Assembly: GCA_032622095.1 (NCBI GenBank)
Contig: CP136064.1
Span: forward strand, 50,908,073-50,972,072
DNA length: 64,000 nucleotides
Reading direction: 5' to 3'
Source: Siphonodentalium dalli
Lineage: Eukaryota; Mollusca; Scaphopoda; Gadilida; Siphonodentaliidae
The first letter of the stretch is position 1. Each line of letters starts with the position of its first letter. Both the position numbers and the translations under genes were made by a program. Under the pieces are notes generated by a model. It was not told the origin of the DNA. It saw only the letters and a program-made list of their open reading frames with translations, and made no database searches. Positions 1 through 12,259 of this stretch are shown piece by piece.

Positions 1-330
1 AACACATACTGTATACAACATTGTATAATGACATTTTTATTATCCATCTGCATGTTTATCCAAATTTTGAAAATATAACTTTTCTGGTTATTTTGGTATT
101 TGTCGGCACTTAATTCTCTATAAAAGCCTGTATTTGATCATCAGAAAGTATGATTTGGAACAGTAAACACGGAAGTGAATAAAAAACTCTATGCGGAAGT
201 GAAACGTCGGCTAAATCCAACAGTGTTGCGCGCGCATCACAATTTCACCGATTCATTTCGCAATAGAGTTAATGCGTGACGTCACGGAGTCCCGATAATA
301 AAAACTCGGGAGTCCAATATTATAAAGTTA

Positions 331-482
331 TTATACAATGTTGTGTACAGTATGTGTTTTTCTTGTACGAGTCCAGGTTGTGGTGAAAAGTCATATTGGA
401 CGGAGTGTTTCGTCCAATATGACTTTTCACCACAACCTGGACGAATACAAGAAAAACACATACTGTATACAACATTGTATAA
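331..482. repeat. Long hairpin, first tandem unit
   Basis: Arms at about 331-401 and 412-482 are near-perfect reverse complements around a 10-base loop (GGAGTGTTTC). The inner arm contains CCAGGTTGTGGTGAAAAG and its complement. The structure recurs at 785-936 in the next unit, so it amplified with the tandem unit. Confidence 0.85.
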
Positions 483-784
483 TGAATTTTTATTATCCAT
501 CTGCATGTTTATCCAAATTTTGAAAATATAACTTTTCTGGTTATTTTGGTATTTGTCGGCACTTAATTCTCTATAAAAGCCTGTATTTGATCATCAGAAA
601 GTATGATTTGGAACAGTAAACACGGAAGTGAATAAAAAAACTCTATGCGGAAGTGAAACGTCTGCTAAATCCAACAGTGTTGCGCGCGCATCACAATTTC
701 ACCGATTCATTTCGTAATAGAGTTAATGCGTGACGTCACGGAGTCCCGATAAAAAAAACTCGGGAGTCCAATATTATAAAGTTA

Positions 785-936
785 TTATACACTGTTGTGT
801 ACAGTATGTGTTTTTCTTGTACGAGTCCAGGTTGTGGTGAAAAGTCATATTGGACGGAGTGTTTCGTCCAATATGACTTTTCACCACAACCTGGACTCGT
901 ACAAGAAAAACACATACTGTACATAACATTGTATAA
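785..936. repeat. Long hairpin, second tandem unit
   Basis: This is the second copy of the hairpin at 331-482, with arms about 785-855 and 866-936 and the same GGAGTGTTTC loop. It lies 454 bases from the first. Confidence 0.85.
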
Positions 937-1400
937 TGACATTTTTATTATCCATCTGTATGTTTATGCAAACTTTGGGAACAAAACTAGTGTGGTTATT
1001 TTTGGTAATTGTTGGCACTTAATTCTCTATAACAGCCTCTATAACATTGTATAATGACATTTTTATTATCCATCTGTATGTTTATCCAAACTTTGGGAAT
1101 ACAACTAGTGTGGTTATTTTTAGTAATTGTCGGCACTTAATTCTCTATAAAAGCCTGTATTTCATCATCAGAAAACATGATTTGGAACAGTAAACACGAA
1201 AGTGAAAAAAAAAACTCAATGCGGAAGTGAAACGTTTGTTAAATCCACCACTGTTGCGCGCGCATCAAAATTTCACCGATTCATTTCGCAATAGAGTTAA
1301 TTCCTGACGTCACGAAGTCACGATAAAAACAAAAGTCATATTGAACACTCTGGAGTCCAATATGACTTTCGGGAGTCCAATGTGACTTGTTCTAGGATTA

Positions 1401-2474
1401 TCACGTGACGGCTTTTGGCCAATCAGAAAGATTGTTAGTTAAGGGATGAATAATAATATTAATTTGAGTTACATGTATACATAACCTTATATGTGGCATT
1501 TCATGATGCGAGTTCTGTGTCACTGGCAAATTTGGTTACGCCCATCAAATGCACGGAACACACATTTGTTGAAAGAATATGTGTTCTTAAACGGACAGGG
1601 CCCATTCGAGCTACAAAATTCTGACATGTAAATTCGAAGGAGGTATACGATAGGTTGACAAATACACGAACTATTGATATATCGGCTTCATATGCTCTGC
1701 AAATTACTTGCCATGGTCACTGCCATTTCCCGGCTGTTTTCAATTTGTCGTACATAAGTGAAATAAACGCTCTTTATTATCACCATATCAGGAATAGACA
1801 AATACGGAACGCTCTTTTCTGTTCCATGTCGTGCAAATGGCTGATTTTTGTTAGGGACTCAAACATCGTGTTCACATTTCTGTTGTTATGTCTTCAATGC
1901 GCCTGTCTGGGACATATAATGCTCGTAGGAAGGTAGTTCAAGTATTTATCAACCTATCTCGTCACCGGTGACAATTCAAAAGCGAATATTATAAGGTGTA
2001 TTTTGGAGCTCATTATACAATTAATCATTGTTTGTGGACAATCTAGTTGGAAGATAACTAAAACAATGAAAAAGCACTTCCATTGTCTCAAGTCTTTAAA
2101 ATAAATTCGCAATGTGAGCGCTTCAAAACAACATTTATGAATGAACTGTGACGTCACATGGAATCGCGTGCAAACATTCCAACGTATATTCATGCGCACT
2201 ATAACAAAATATTTCCTAGTTTGTATCATTATTTGATTGCCTCCCATGGTAGATAATATGGTAAAACATACCAGAAAGTAACTAATATATATGTTGAGTA
2301 TTGTTGGAGATTTTGTCCATTGAATTCAATTTTCGTTAGACATAATTATGCGCGTGCCATTGCGGGTTAGGAGAATTTAGCAAATCGAGTTAATCGTGTG
2401 ACACAAATAAACTTACAGGTTGGGACAATTTACTCAAGAAAACTAATCGTCTAATTTGTCTTTTAAAAAAACTC
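1401..2474. other. No recognised gene
   Basis: The longest open frames (1655-1936 plus, 1954-2247 minus) have no domain or composition that I recognise. No clear repeat structure was seen beyond the end of the 454-bp array. Confidence 0.5.
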
Positions 2475-2811
2475 TTAACCTCTTCGCTGCTATGACGTCC
2501 GTAACTATTACGGACGTAAAAGTGCACGCTGTGTGCTATATGGTCCGTAGGTACTACGGACCTACTTCAGCACACTAGAAGTAGGCCATTATACATAACT
2601 GGAACTCAGAGATTGGTGCATCGGAATAACTGTATCTCCAAGTTTCTAACAGTGTATGATGTTCCACGATTGTGAACGATAATAGCCTTTCAACCGAGTC
2701 AGTTTTATAGTTCTTGTGGTATTCCCGTTATAGTTTCCCATTGGAAAATGGCAATAACGTCAACAGCCCAGCACACGACGTCATAACGTCATTTAGCAGC
2801 GAAGAGGTTAA
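2475..2811. mobile_element. TTAA-flanked MITE (piggyBac-like)
   Basis: TTAA at 2475-2478 and 2808-2811 brackets a 329-bp element with inverted ends CCTCTTCGCTGCT. Counting the TTAA, 17 bases match perfectly, and looser similarity continues into a TATGACGTC-like stretch. Internal palindromes include CCGTAACTATTACGG and GGTCCGTAGGTACTACGGACC. TTAA target sites are the hallmark of the piggyBac superfamily. There is no coding capacity, so it is non-autonomous. The superfamily name is inferred from the TTAA and TIRs alone. Confidence 0.75.
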
Positions 2812-5284
2812 ATGAAATTGATGTGGTGGGTTCTGTCACACGAATGGTAGATAACGTGTAATATACACAGTGTGTTTGTACCAAGAATCTCCGCCACAGG
2901 TTCGGTAGTGATGTTCGGGAATCATCGGCGGATCTTAGCACCGAGTGATGTTCGGGAATCATCGGGGGATCTTAGCGAGGGAAGAATTCTATTTTTGCTT
3001 AATATTGATTTCCTTATCACAACCAAAGAGGAAGTATAGACTCCTTCAAACACAATATAGCTCCATTTTAAATATTTCTTTTCGTGTTGACAAAATTGTT
3101 GAACCACCCATATCACACATGTTTATCTTCCAGTAAACACTAAATAACCCATCACAAATTGAATATTCTAATTATATTCTAATTAACATAATAACATTGA
3201 TCGATATAATTACGCTAAGCTCTTACTTCACTGCGCATGACTTACTAAAAATATGAGGCCGGGTTTAGGGTGGATACACACATGCATGTAATTTCTGTAT
3301 GTAAAATACATGTATCTTACATGGCCACACCACTAATTGACAACATTAATCACTTGCACGCGAGCGGTTCATTGTCAACAGGCCAGACAAGTGAGTAGTG
3401 GTTAGCGAGGTCAAACTGTCTGCTATCAGGACATTTAAGGCCAGCCCAAAACATGTTTTCTCTTACGGATGCGGAAATTAATCAAGTCTGTGTGATATCT
3501 GGCATTTTATTAATGCACGAACACCAGAAGCGACACGTCTGGCACATACAGGCTAGATATAGAATATTTTCGACCACGATGCTTGTTTGGCGTGGGGTCT
3601 CGAAAGCTTCAAATCGCCAAGGGACTTAGTTGAATGTATCGGTCGGAATAATCTGGGCAAGAAGGTAAATTATAATATGTTTTACTCAAATAGCTCAGAG
3701 TTATCCACCCCGCCTGGTAGCTTTTCGGGATCATATATAGCCCCAATTCGGGGATCATATATAGGCCCTGCGTCGGGGAAATCCTGATCCACCACTGCTA
3801 TAAATATCAAGAGAGGACTGGTAATTATTTAAATAGAACGTCCACCATATGGGTTATCCCACGAACAATTATTTTAAGTGGCCAGGCGACTGGGTCCAAG
3901 ATAGCGGTTTCTCTACATTCCGACTTAATTGGAACTAGAACTCAGTGCGGTCAACACGTCGGCAATGATTGGGTTGTCAGTGGACACATATTACATTGTC
4001 TGTATGATCCATGTAAAACGCCAAATACACGACAATTACAAAGATTACATGCATGTGTCCACCCTTAATTATGTGATAAAATTGATTTATGTAATTATCC
4101 CTGCAGAGAAAAAAAAAAGATGGTGCAATTAGTTCCAGGCAAAACAACAAAGGCACTGGACTATTAATTGAATGATCTAGAACTCTGTGCTTGTATATAT
4201 AGGGACTGCATGCTGGTGGCCTAGGTATCTGAGATTATTACATTTATCTGAAGCTAAAAAAAAAAAGAGAAGCCTGGGTGAGGGTAAAACCAACCATAAC
4301 AACTCAACTCAATAATATACTCTAAAAACATTGTTATATCCGCCCGTCAGTATAACTCCGTCACAATCAAACACGCGGAGGCGAAATGGTGTGACCACGC
4401 AAACGGGACGACAATAACAAAATAAACTCCACATTCGATGGCAACAAAATGGCGACGGCACACTGTCAACACTTTCTCTGTCGCTCGGACAATGGTGGTC
4501 GATTCACAATTAGACATATGCAAACACCATTCGGTCAGTAAATATGACACACACATTTGGCTAATGGAAAATCTGTTTGCATTCAGTCGGAGTTTGACAT
4601 CGTAACAGCGTAACCGTTAATTGAGTGTTGATTCGCTCATGATAACGACTGAATATTTCGTCCAGAATTATGGAAAGTAATATTCATTTGGAGCAAAATG
4701 ATTGTGCCTGTGCCGACAAATTGAGATTATGTCCTTCACCATTGCTGCGCGATATGTAATATGCTGGTTTAGATGTGACCACTTCAAACTTTCTGCTTCA
4801 GGCATTGATTATATATAAGATTAGATCGTCATAAATCACACGATATTATAGTTCTTATTATATGCGACCGAGATAACCCTGCGAAGCAACTCACACTTGG
4901 ATGATGTGCTGATATCGACATTTGTTAGTAATATTAGTTGCAACTGGATACTTTTTTTTTCTTACCACATATATTATTAGGCGGTTTTGCCGGCCCCCAA
5001 ATTATCGACAATTTCAGGCGGGAAATTCACGGTTTTGTTTCTACATGTAGAGCGTATAAATGTTACGATAGTTTGTCAATGCATAAATTCTCTAGTGACA
5101 ATTGAACCATGCGACACATTCGAGACCTTACACATTCGTTTTACACAATCCTTTCGCTGTCAGCCATATATATTTATTGTATGCCTCCAATGTGGAGAAG
5201 AATATTTATAACATGGTAATAATATATACATGGTTGTTACACAAACTTAGATGTATACACAAGGAAGTGTATTATGCGTTAAGA
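2812..5284. other. No recognised gene; small local repeats
   Basis: A 38-base unit beginning GTGATGTTCGGGAATCATCG is repeated in tandem at about 2908-2983. GGGATCATATATAG is repeated at about 3726-3762. Open frames here (for example 4347-4556 minus) resemble nothing I know. Confidence 0.5.
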
Positions 5285-5735
5285 TCATTTTGATTTTCCG
5301 CGAATGCATCGACACATGATGAAAAGGTAGGAGGATGAGTCAATAATAATGTGGTCCATGTCTTGAATTACCACGTCGCGAGGCGTCATAACCACAGTTC
5401 CAAGCAAGAAGGCACATAGGGTGGAGTCATCAATTGCATCAAGGTAGAGGTATGTTGTCACTCCATATTTATTCAGAATGTGTTCCAAGTAGCTATTCCG
5501 AAGTTTGACCATGTGGTCTGAGATACAATAACGTATCGCATGAAGGAGCTCATTGTCATAGTTTTTAAAACAAACATGACACACGGTATTATTTACATAC
5601 GAAGTTTTGTTTAGCAGCAGTGCAAGATTCTTCAATTGTTCGCCATAAGCAGGGTATTTCCTCAGTAGAGACCATATGCTCCAACTTGTTGAAGGGTCGT
5701 TGTGTATTTTATGGAAGATATTAAGGCTAGCATCA
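5285..5735 (-). pseudogene. LINE reverse transcriptase C-terminal fragment
   Basis: Reading from about 5735 down to 5285 on the minus strand gives one open frame that resembles the C-terminal tail of endonuclease/reverse-transcriptase LINE proteins of marine invertebrates. It has a short Cys motif (TVCHVCFKN), then a decayed Cys/His-type segment around YCISDHMVKLR, a KYGVTTYLYLDAIDD stretch and an LLG terminus, in the order usual for such tails. No RT catalytic motif is present, so this is a 5'-truncated copy. Family assignment is by recognition of the pattern, and the clade cannot be given. Confidence 0.55.
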
Positions 5736-5867
5736 ACCTAAACTGAAGCCGACCACTGTTGCACATAGTGTTGCCACACTGCATGCTGAAATATCGATTT
5801 CCATGAAGACTTTGAGGGAAAAGTACCATTTTTCACGAATGAGTCGAGGTAAGAATAAGGCCATAGT

Positions 5868-6442
5868 CAGGGTCCGCGCTGGACCGAAATTTACTTTTGC
5901 CAAATAATTTGCCAAATGAAAATATTTTTTGCCAAATTATTTTAGCAATTGCCAAATTATATCCCCGATAGTATCTTTTTCTGCAACCTTAAGTCTTATG
6001 TTTCAACACTCGCAGGTTGAAAGACTTTTGATATCGACAGAAAAGCAGTTTGTTCCTAATTAATTATACTCGCATCTCCATTGTGGATTATCATCAACAA
6101 TAAGCCAATCATCGAACAAGACCATGGTAGAAGGGTTTCTCCATCAGAAAGGCACATCACAGGAGGATTAGGAATCCCTCCAACCATCAGTACTAATTCT
6201 ATGAGATTAACTGCATCTTAATAGAAGTGTTGACTTTCCATAAACCTTATAAAACACCACTAAAATAATTATGTTGCAAGAGCTTCCTCAAACGAATGGT
6301 ATTGATTGACCAATATTTTTTTCAAATTCCTTGAGGATTTAAAAAGTGACTTGCCAAAACTTTTGCCAAATGAAAATATTTTTTGCCAAATGTGAATTAT
6401 TTTTGCCATTGGCAAATTTGGCAAGTGGCAGCGGGAACCCTG
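5868..6442. mobile_element. Candidate CAGGG...CCCTG inverted-repeat element
   Basis: CAGGGTCCGCGCTGG at 5868 and GCAGCGGGAACCCTG ending at 6442 are imperfect inverted ends. The inner flanks on both sides carry multiple copies of TTTGCCAAATGAAAATATTT and TTGCCAAAT. CAG...CTG ends suggest a hAT-like element. However, the bases outside the ends (GCCATAGT and GTTCTAAG) do not match, so no target duplication supports it. Confidence 0.4.
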
Positions 6443-9400
6443 GTTCTAAGCAGAATCATCATGGCACGTCACAAGCTGTTATTAACTCCAACTATTACTT
6501 CACATTGTGTTGTAAGAAGTTAGTGGACTACGTTGCCCTATTATGTCATTCAGTATTCAGAACCTGGATTCCAGAGTACATTGGACATAATAAATCAAAT
6601 TGATGACATGACACCAGAAGACCCATCACTACCAGTTGATTCTTTACCCGTTTCCCATCGTGTGGTAGTACATTTCGTCAAAACGCGGGAATTAGTAATA
6701 TAATAAGTATCGCCTACCATTTTGGCTCGTATATAATTCACATTCTTTCGTCATTTAAACTGCATGGTTGGATATGCAGAGAAGTTGCGTAGTCACTGTT
6801 GATATAGATAACTTCAAAATAATCATTAATCAAGTGGGAGTGGCAGCACAAGCATAACCATTGCCAAGAACCACTTTCACGTTGAACTGATGCACAAATG
6901 CAATGCACTGTCCCAGTAAACTCTTCATACGCCTAAATCATAGAAATCAATATGGGATATCATTTTGTGTATCCTGTCAATGGTCCATATAATACCAGCC
7001 TACTGTGTTCATATCAAGACATATTTCGTATGTTGGGCGAATCACTTTGTGTGGCTACCACCGATTAACTGAACAATATGAAAGCCAAGAACCAGACACA
7101 CACACACAACTTCGTCTGGTGTCGGGGATCTAGCCTGGTGTATGATAATGTTCATTTCAACAGAATAAACGTGCCATTGGTGGTTAATAACGTATAGTAA
7201 CTGCACAAAATGACTCCATATATGTTATGAAAGTGGTGGAATACTTTGTTGAATATCATCATCCAGATTTCAAAACCTGATATTCACAATATATCACTGT
7301 AATCTTGACACGGACGCTACCCGTTATATGAATATATTATCCACCCATGGGGTCTATTCTATTTTATTCTGCCGTGGTTATCAATAAGATTGAAACCTGC
7401 TCAGCTAAAGTTCAGCTAAACGAGGTTCAAATGGTGTTACCATGCACATTTAAACCAAGGTTACAGCGCAACTAACAGTGAGAGAAGCAGGCCAAATGAC
7501 AGTCATATAATTTATTATACTATTGTTGTATTTTATAAACAAGAAGAATTTGTTGTTTCTTGCTTGCCAAGAATCGTGGTGTAGCTGAGAAGTACAATAC
7601 CCACTTCATAGCTATCACAATAAAAAAAACTGTGTTTTGTTATCTTCTAGTATACAATATAGACATTTTCTACTGAGGAGATGTCATGTAAAATGAAAAA
7701 ACTAACACCAACGCTTATCTGCATCATCGATTGGCATTTGATATGGTAACCACCAATATTTCTCAATTAGTACTCTGGCTTAGAGTATAGCTCAGGAGGC
7801 TAGACCATCCTCAAGCTGAGATGGAGGTATTTCTAATTTCACATTGAGAGTTTGATTTTCTCTACAACACCCTCCTCCCTTAATATCATGAAATTTGAAG
7901 ACATGACGCGTATGTAGTATAGGACACCAGGTTAATATGTATAAGAAATTAAAGCTATGCGCATTTACTTAAAACTAGCTGACTAACCTAATTCCCCATG
8001 ACGGTATGCCAGGACGACATTTGTTGTTGTAACGAACACATACTTTTGTATTTTGACTGCCATTTTTGTAGCCATCTTGGATGAAATTCAACAGTTCTGT
8101 TGAAATGTGATAATAATTCCGTATGTGGCACGAATATCTCTTTCCCCTTACTGAATTCCAGTCATTTCTTTAAAGCTATTACTAGAATATCAGAATTGAT
8201 TTTTAACAACATGCTATTGTCTAAAGTTAATTTTTGACAGATCGAACATGTTTTGTACAATACTATTGATGCACTATACTGCTGAAGAAATCCGTAAGCA
8301 CTGAATTTTCACAATTCGCAGTCGCTACCAAAACTGAAAGTCATCTACATGAAATTCTAGAAAATCGCAAAGTTGTTGATTTTCTTGTGCCATTTTTGGC
8401 AGCCATCTTTGAATGGAATCATATTTTCCCGTGAATTCGGGCACTGTCCTTTGAGAACTACTATTTCTGATTTGCCCTTACTGAAAAAAAGTATACAATT
8501 AAGAAATATGCGCAGAATTCATCAGTTCTTAGGACAACCCTACATCTGGACTGAACTGACAATGACGTCATCTTTGTGACGTCATAATTCCCTCCAGTCG
8601 CGGACCCATGAAGTCTAACAAACTTTTTCCGACAAAGTAAGTGATACCCTATCATAATATCATAGTCTCTACATTTGTTCAAACCATTCCCATCGAAGTA
8701 CATAAGCGACTCTACTAATGGTGAATATTTCACAGAAGTGCAAATGGAAATTTATAAGCAGGGATTCGACCTAAACTGAAATTGACCCAGGCCACGAAGA
8801 CATCACCCAAACATAGTGCTACTGATGTTGTCATCAATCATGAATTGGTAAATAGGGACTCCACCCGTACTATGAGATTGAGATGGACCCACTTTTTCAG
8901 ACTCTGAGGGAAGAAAACTGGTGTTAGAAATTTTCGCTTCAGCACTAATAAAATTTATGATTATATATTTGCACTTCTGGGAATAAATGTGACAAAGGCT
9001 TCCCATACAAGGCATGCTAAATTGCCAAATTAAATGTTGCGCACTGACAATGTTATTATAATCCATGATGTGAAAAAAATAATTAGGAACGCAATTTTCT
9101 GCTAAATGGGTGCGAAATTGCTACTCATATTTCTTTCTTTTAGCCAATATTTTCAATCATTTTAGAATGTCTTTTAAATGCAAATAACCTAGTACCCTAG
9201 TATATACGGTATATAATTGTACATCGACCTTGCATAAAGCTGATTACAAGGCTCATCCTGATTGGTCAGAATTTGTTACCATGGCTATGTTGACGTCGTT
9301 TTTTAAATAAAAAAAAACTGGCCCTCAAATTATGATTCTCTCTATAAAGGTGATATTTAACCCTTTCTATACAAAATACTCATGGCCAAGTTGTATCCTT

Positions 9401-10022
9401 AGGAGATGTTCAGATAAAAAGTTCAGCAAAACGACCATAGGTCGTATATTAACTTATTAACCGAACAATTCCCACCAAAAGGGCGTTTGTTGAACTTATT
9501 AATTGAACATTTCCCATTAATGAATATGAATCATTCTGCTCTTGTGTTATCTTTTTTCTGTCTGTCGTCAGCTTTTATTATCTGAACACCCCTCTAAATG
9601 AATAATATACCGTCCCAATGTATACATTTAAAAGTGGATGGGAGAGAGTTGTGGTCCATGTCTTATCAGATGAAGTTGTTGGATCATTGATTCATTGTGG
9701 TAGTCAGGCATCACTTGTTTAACCTCAGATTTGACCTGTCGGATGACGAAACAATAGCATTAGCTTAAGGGATATACATTTAGCACAAAAACATGGGAAT
9801 TTTTTCATGCCAGAAAATTACCATTTGTTTCCGAAATGTTTTTTATGCGTACCTCAAGTATTTTGCAAACAGAAGTAGAAATGAGAGGCACCTCCATGTA
9901 GAAATGATCATGTTCAAGATTACCTTTGACTTATATGTTTCTGACAATATTTGTTGACGTTTACGTTGCATGACAACATTGCAGGGATGACGTCAGGTTC
10001 CAGGGGACACGCTTGCAGTCTC
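6443..10022. other. No recognised gene
   Basis: Open frames at 8373-8579, 8461-8733 and 8803-9066 have no recognisable family. A loose, diverged duplication is visible around GCCATTTTTGTAGCCATCTT (about 8060) and GCCATTTTTGGCAGCCATCT (about 8391). TG/CA and A-rich runs are minor. Confidence 0.45.
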
Positions 10023-10146
10023 GTACCTGCATGGACTAGACGCTGGCTCTATGAGGCTACGTCGTTACACTATGCACGCCGTCATGACGAACAGAGCAGA
10101 GCGTCGGAGCGTCATAGAGCCAGCATCTAGTCCAGTACCTGCATGG
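10023..10146. mobile_element. Small hairpin between 12-bp direct repeats
   Basis: The 12-mer GTACCTGCATGG occurs at 10023-10034 and 10135-10146. Between them, GGACTAGACGCTGGCTCTAT (10033-10052) pairs with its near-complement at about 10112-10134. A foldback flanked by a perfect direct repeat looks like a small inserted element with a target duplication, although 12 bp is longer than most DNA-transposon duplications. Confidence 0.5.
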
Positions 10147-10620
10147 CTCAGACAATCCGCTCACTGTTCCGTCCGACTCCATGACGTAACGCTTCCACTG
10201 GGACATTGCGCCTTATAGCGTAAAGGAGGTTGAGCGCTAATAACAAGTCCAAGACGCTCGCACACCCATGGAAGTATAGTTGGTACTTAAAGTGAATAGC
10301 GCGCACCATACGGCCTTCCGCTACCCCACTCCCAACACTAGCCTAATTTAAAATCGGGGCTGAGTGTATTATTTTATTTATAGGTCAAATTGTAGGCCTG
10401 CACACGTTTCTGGTAATAAACCTCTCCAAAATACATTGGGGCGTCTGTTGGATTTTCATTTTATTTTGCAAAATATCTTGTTAACTGACTTAATGAACCC
10501 GATGCAATCAGAAATTCAATAATGTAGCCCTATAGATCCATCTAAATGAAATGCACACAGCTTAGATAAAACCTTCATGAGAGTAGTATTATGTACAGCA
10601 TTATACACTGAAAAACTTTT
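10147..10620. other. No recognised gene
   Basis: No open frame of note and no inverted ends were seen. Confidence 0.4.
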
Positions 10621-10643
10621 CCGTGTCATGTAGTCAATTAGGT

Positions 10644-10830
10644 GTGTCAAACGACACGTATAGCGACACGGCAGCTCATTATTTGGTTTCAATTAGTGCA
10701 GGTGTGTCATCTGACACGCTATATGTATCCGATTGTGTCGCTCTGTGTCGCAAGTTTCTAAATAAAATTACCAATATCATGGCCAAAACACGGAACGTGT
10801 CGTTTTTTCGTCTTATGTGTCATATGACAC
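10644..10830. promoter_or_regulatory. Cluster of GTGTC-N4-GACAC palindromes
   Basis: Three copies of GTGTCnnnnGACAC occur at 10644-10657, 10704-10717 and 10817-10830. The first two are preceded by AGGT. Extra half sites (GCGACACGG, TGTGTCGC, ACGTGTCG) lie between. The regular palindromic motif suggests either binding sites for a dimeric factor or a decayed microsatellite-like array. No gene is identified nearby. Confidence 0.3.
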
Positions 10831-10980
10831 GTTTCTGTGGAAATATAAAATAATTCTCACCCCCTCGGAATCGAAGTAGTAACGTTTCATATCATGACAT
10901 ATAAGTATGTATATGTCTTTTAGTAGTTTATTTGTGAAATTTGGAACTTTTCAAGCCGAGGTTTATCGCTGTGTCATACA

Positions 10981-11250
10981 CTGATCATCGATGAGATCAT
11001 TGACTATAGAAATAATGTTCGGCGACAAACATAGGGCAAAAACAGGAAAATTAGTTTTAGGTTTTCTTGAATTTGGGGCTGGCGGGTTAACCATATATTT
11101 GGATTACTACTGATTACTACTGATTACTACTGATCAACGATAAGATGATTGACGAAAAATAATGTTCGGTGACAAACTTAAGAGCAAAAACGAGAAAACT
11201 AGTTTTAGGTTTTCTTTAATTAGGAGCTGGCGTGTTACCCATATATTTGG
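10981..11250. repeat. 149-bp tandem duplication
   Basis: The segment starting CTGATCATCG at 10981 is repeated, with about 80% similarity by eye, from 11130 (CTGATCAACG). Both copies contain TTAGTTTTAGGTTTTCTT and end in CCATATATTTGG. Three copies of TGATTACTAC separate them. Confidence 0.7.
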
Positions 11251-11544
11251 GGCATATGCTAACCCTTTTTCGTGAAAATTTAAACTTCCTAGATACCCTA
11301 CGTGGTTCAACTGACAAGTTTCGAGGGTTATCCAAAACATTCCGCTTCTGGCGGAGAGGGTCCGAGAATTTGATCCATTTATTGTGATATATTGGTACGC
11401 TTCTCCCAACTCTCAATGATTTGGTTGCCGATTTGGTAGGTCGTATACATGTATAAGATCACCATCGTCTCTCCGTATAGCCGTGCATCCATCCGATTCA
11501 CTGTCCGGACGTTAACCATATAATGCCATTTAAATACGTTTCAG

Positions 11545-12250
11545 AACAGCATTTCGGTGTATTCGCCCGAACGCAGTTTAACCAATTTATAACGAAGATA
11601 TTTGTTTAGATGGTGTGAAAATTACTATAATCGATGTGCTATATATACCCAGATACAGGGAGTGGACACCAGTTGACTGACAGCCATGCCAGTTCAGCAG
11701 TCCGAACTCTCGTTCAGCAGTTCGTGTGCTGAGTTATCTAGATTCGTCTGAACGTAGTTTAACTCATTTATTACGTAGATATTTGGCTGTGTGTTGTGCA
11801 AATCACTTGTAATCGATGTGTTATACCCAAATACAAGGAGCGGACGCAGTTTGACCGACCACCATGCCCACTCATCATTTCAAAATCCCGTTCAGCAGTT
11901 CATAGGCAACAGTTCAGCATTTTTGCCCGAACGCATGGAATATCATTTAAATATCGCGTAGATAGTCGGTTGAAGGTTGCACACTGACTTGTAAACGATG
12001 GATCATATCCAAATTCAGGGAGGGGACACCATTTGACCAAACCCCATGCCCCTTTAGCCAGCAGTTCAAAATCCCGTTCAGCTGTTCATCGGCTAAAGTT
12101 GTGCAGATTCATCCGAACGTAGTTATAACGTAATGTAGAGAGTCGGTTGTAGATTGTGCAAATGACATGTAATCGATGGGTTATACTCAAAATATAGGGG
12201 GGGGGGGGGTACATAGTTTAACCGACCATCATGCCAGTTCAGCATGCACA
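11545..12250. repeat. ~180-bp satellite-like array
   Basis: The landmark CAGGGAGNGGACNCAGTTTGAC recurs near 11656, 11834, 12016 and 12195, at spacings of about 178, 182 and 179 bases. Each copy contains CATGCC, CAGTTCAAAATCCCGTTCAG and TGTAATCGATG-like segments. Copies differ by many substitutions, so the array is old. A fragment of the same unit reappears at 13570-13810. Confidence 0.75.
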
Positions 12251-12259
12251 CCCTAGTTG

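Larger units (their letters stand above)
1..1400. repeat. 454-bp tandem repeat, three copies
   Basis: The unit beginning AACACATACTGTATAC recurs at 1, 455 and 909, a spacing of exactly 454 bases both times. The first two copies are nearly identical over their whole length. The third is diverged, contains an internal duplication of the ACATTGTATAATGACATTTT part near 1035-1060, and has lost the long hairpin. Each good unit carries CTCTATAAAAGCCTGTATTT, a TGCGCGCGCAT stretch and TGACGTCACGGAGTCCCGAT. Short open frames here lie in the hairpin and show no protein family. The array probably continues to the left of the window. Confidence 0.85.

Noticed and set aside
282-1054. Repeated short open frames at the start of the window (for example containing CFSCTSPGCGEKSYW)
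   Set aside because: They occur on both strands because they read through the hairpin arms, and they are identical only because the unit is tandemly repeated.
5868-6442. Firm hAT assignment for the CAGGG element
   Set aside because: The flanking 8-mers do not match, so only a tentative call was kept.
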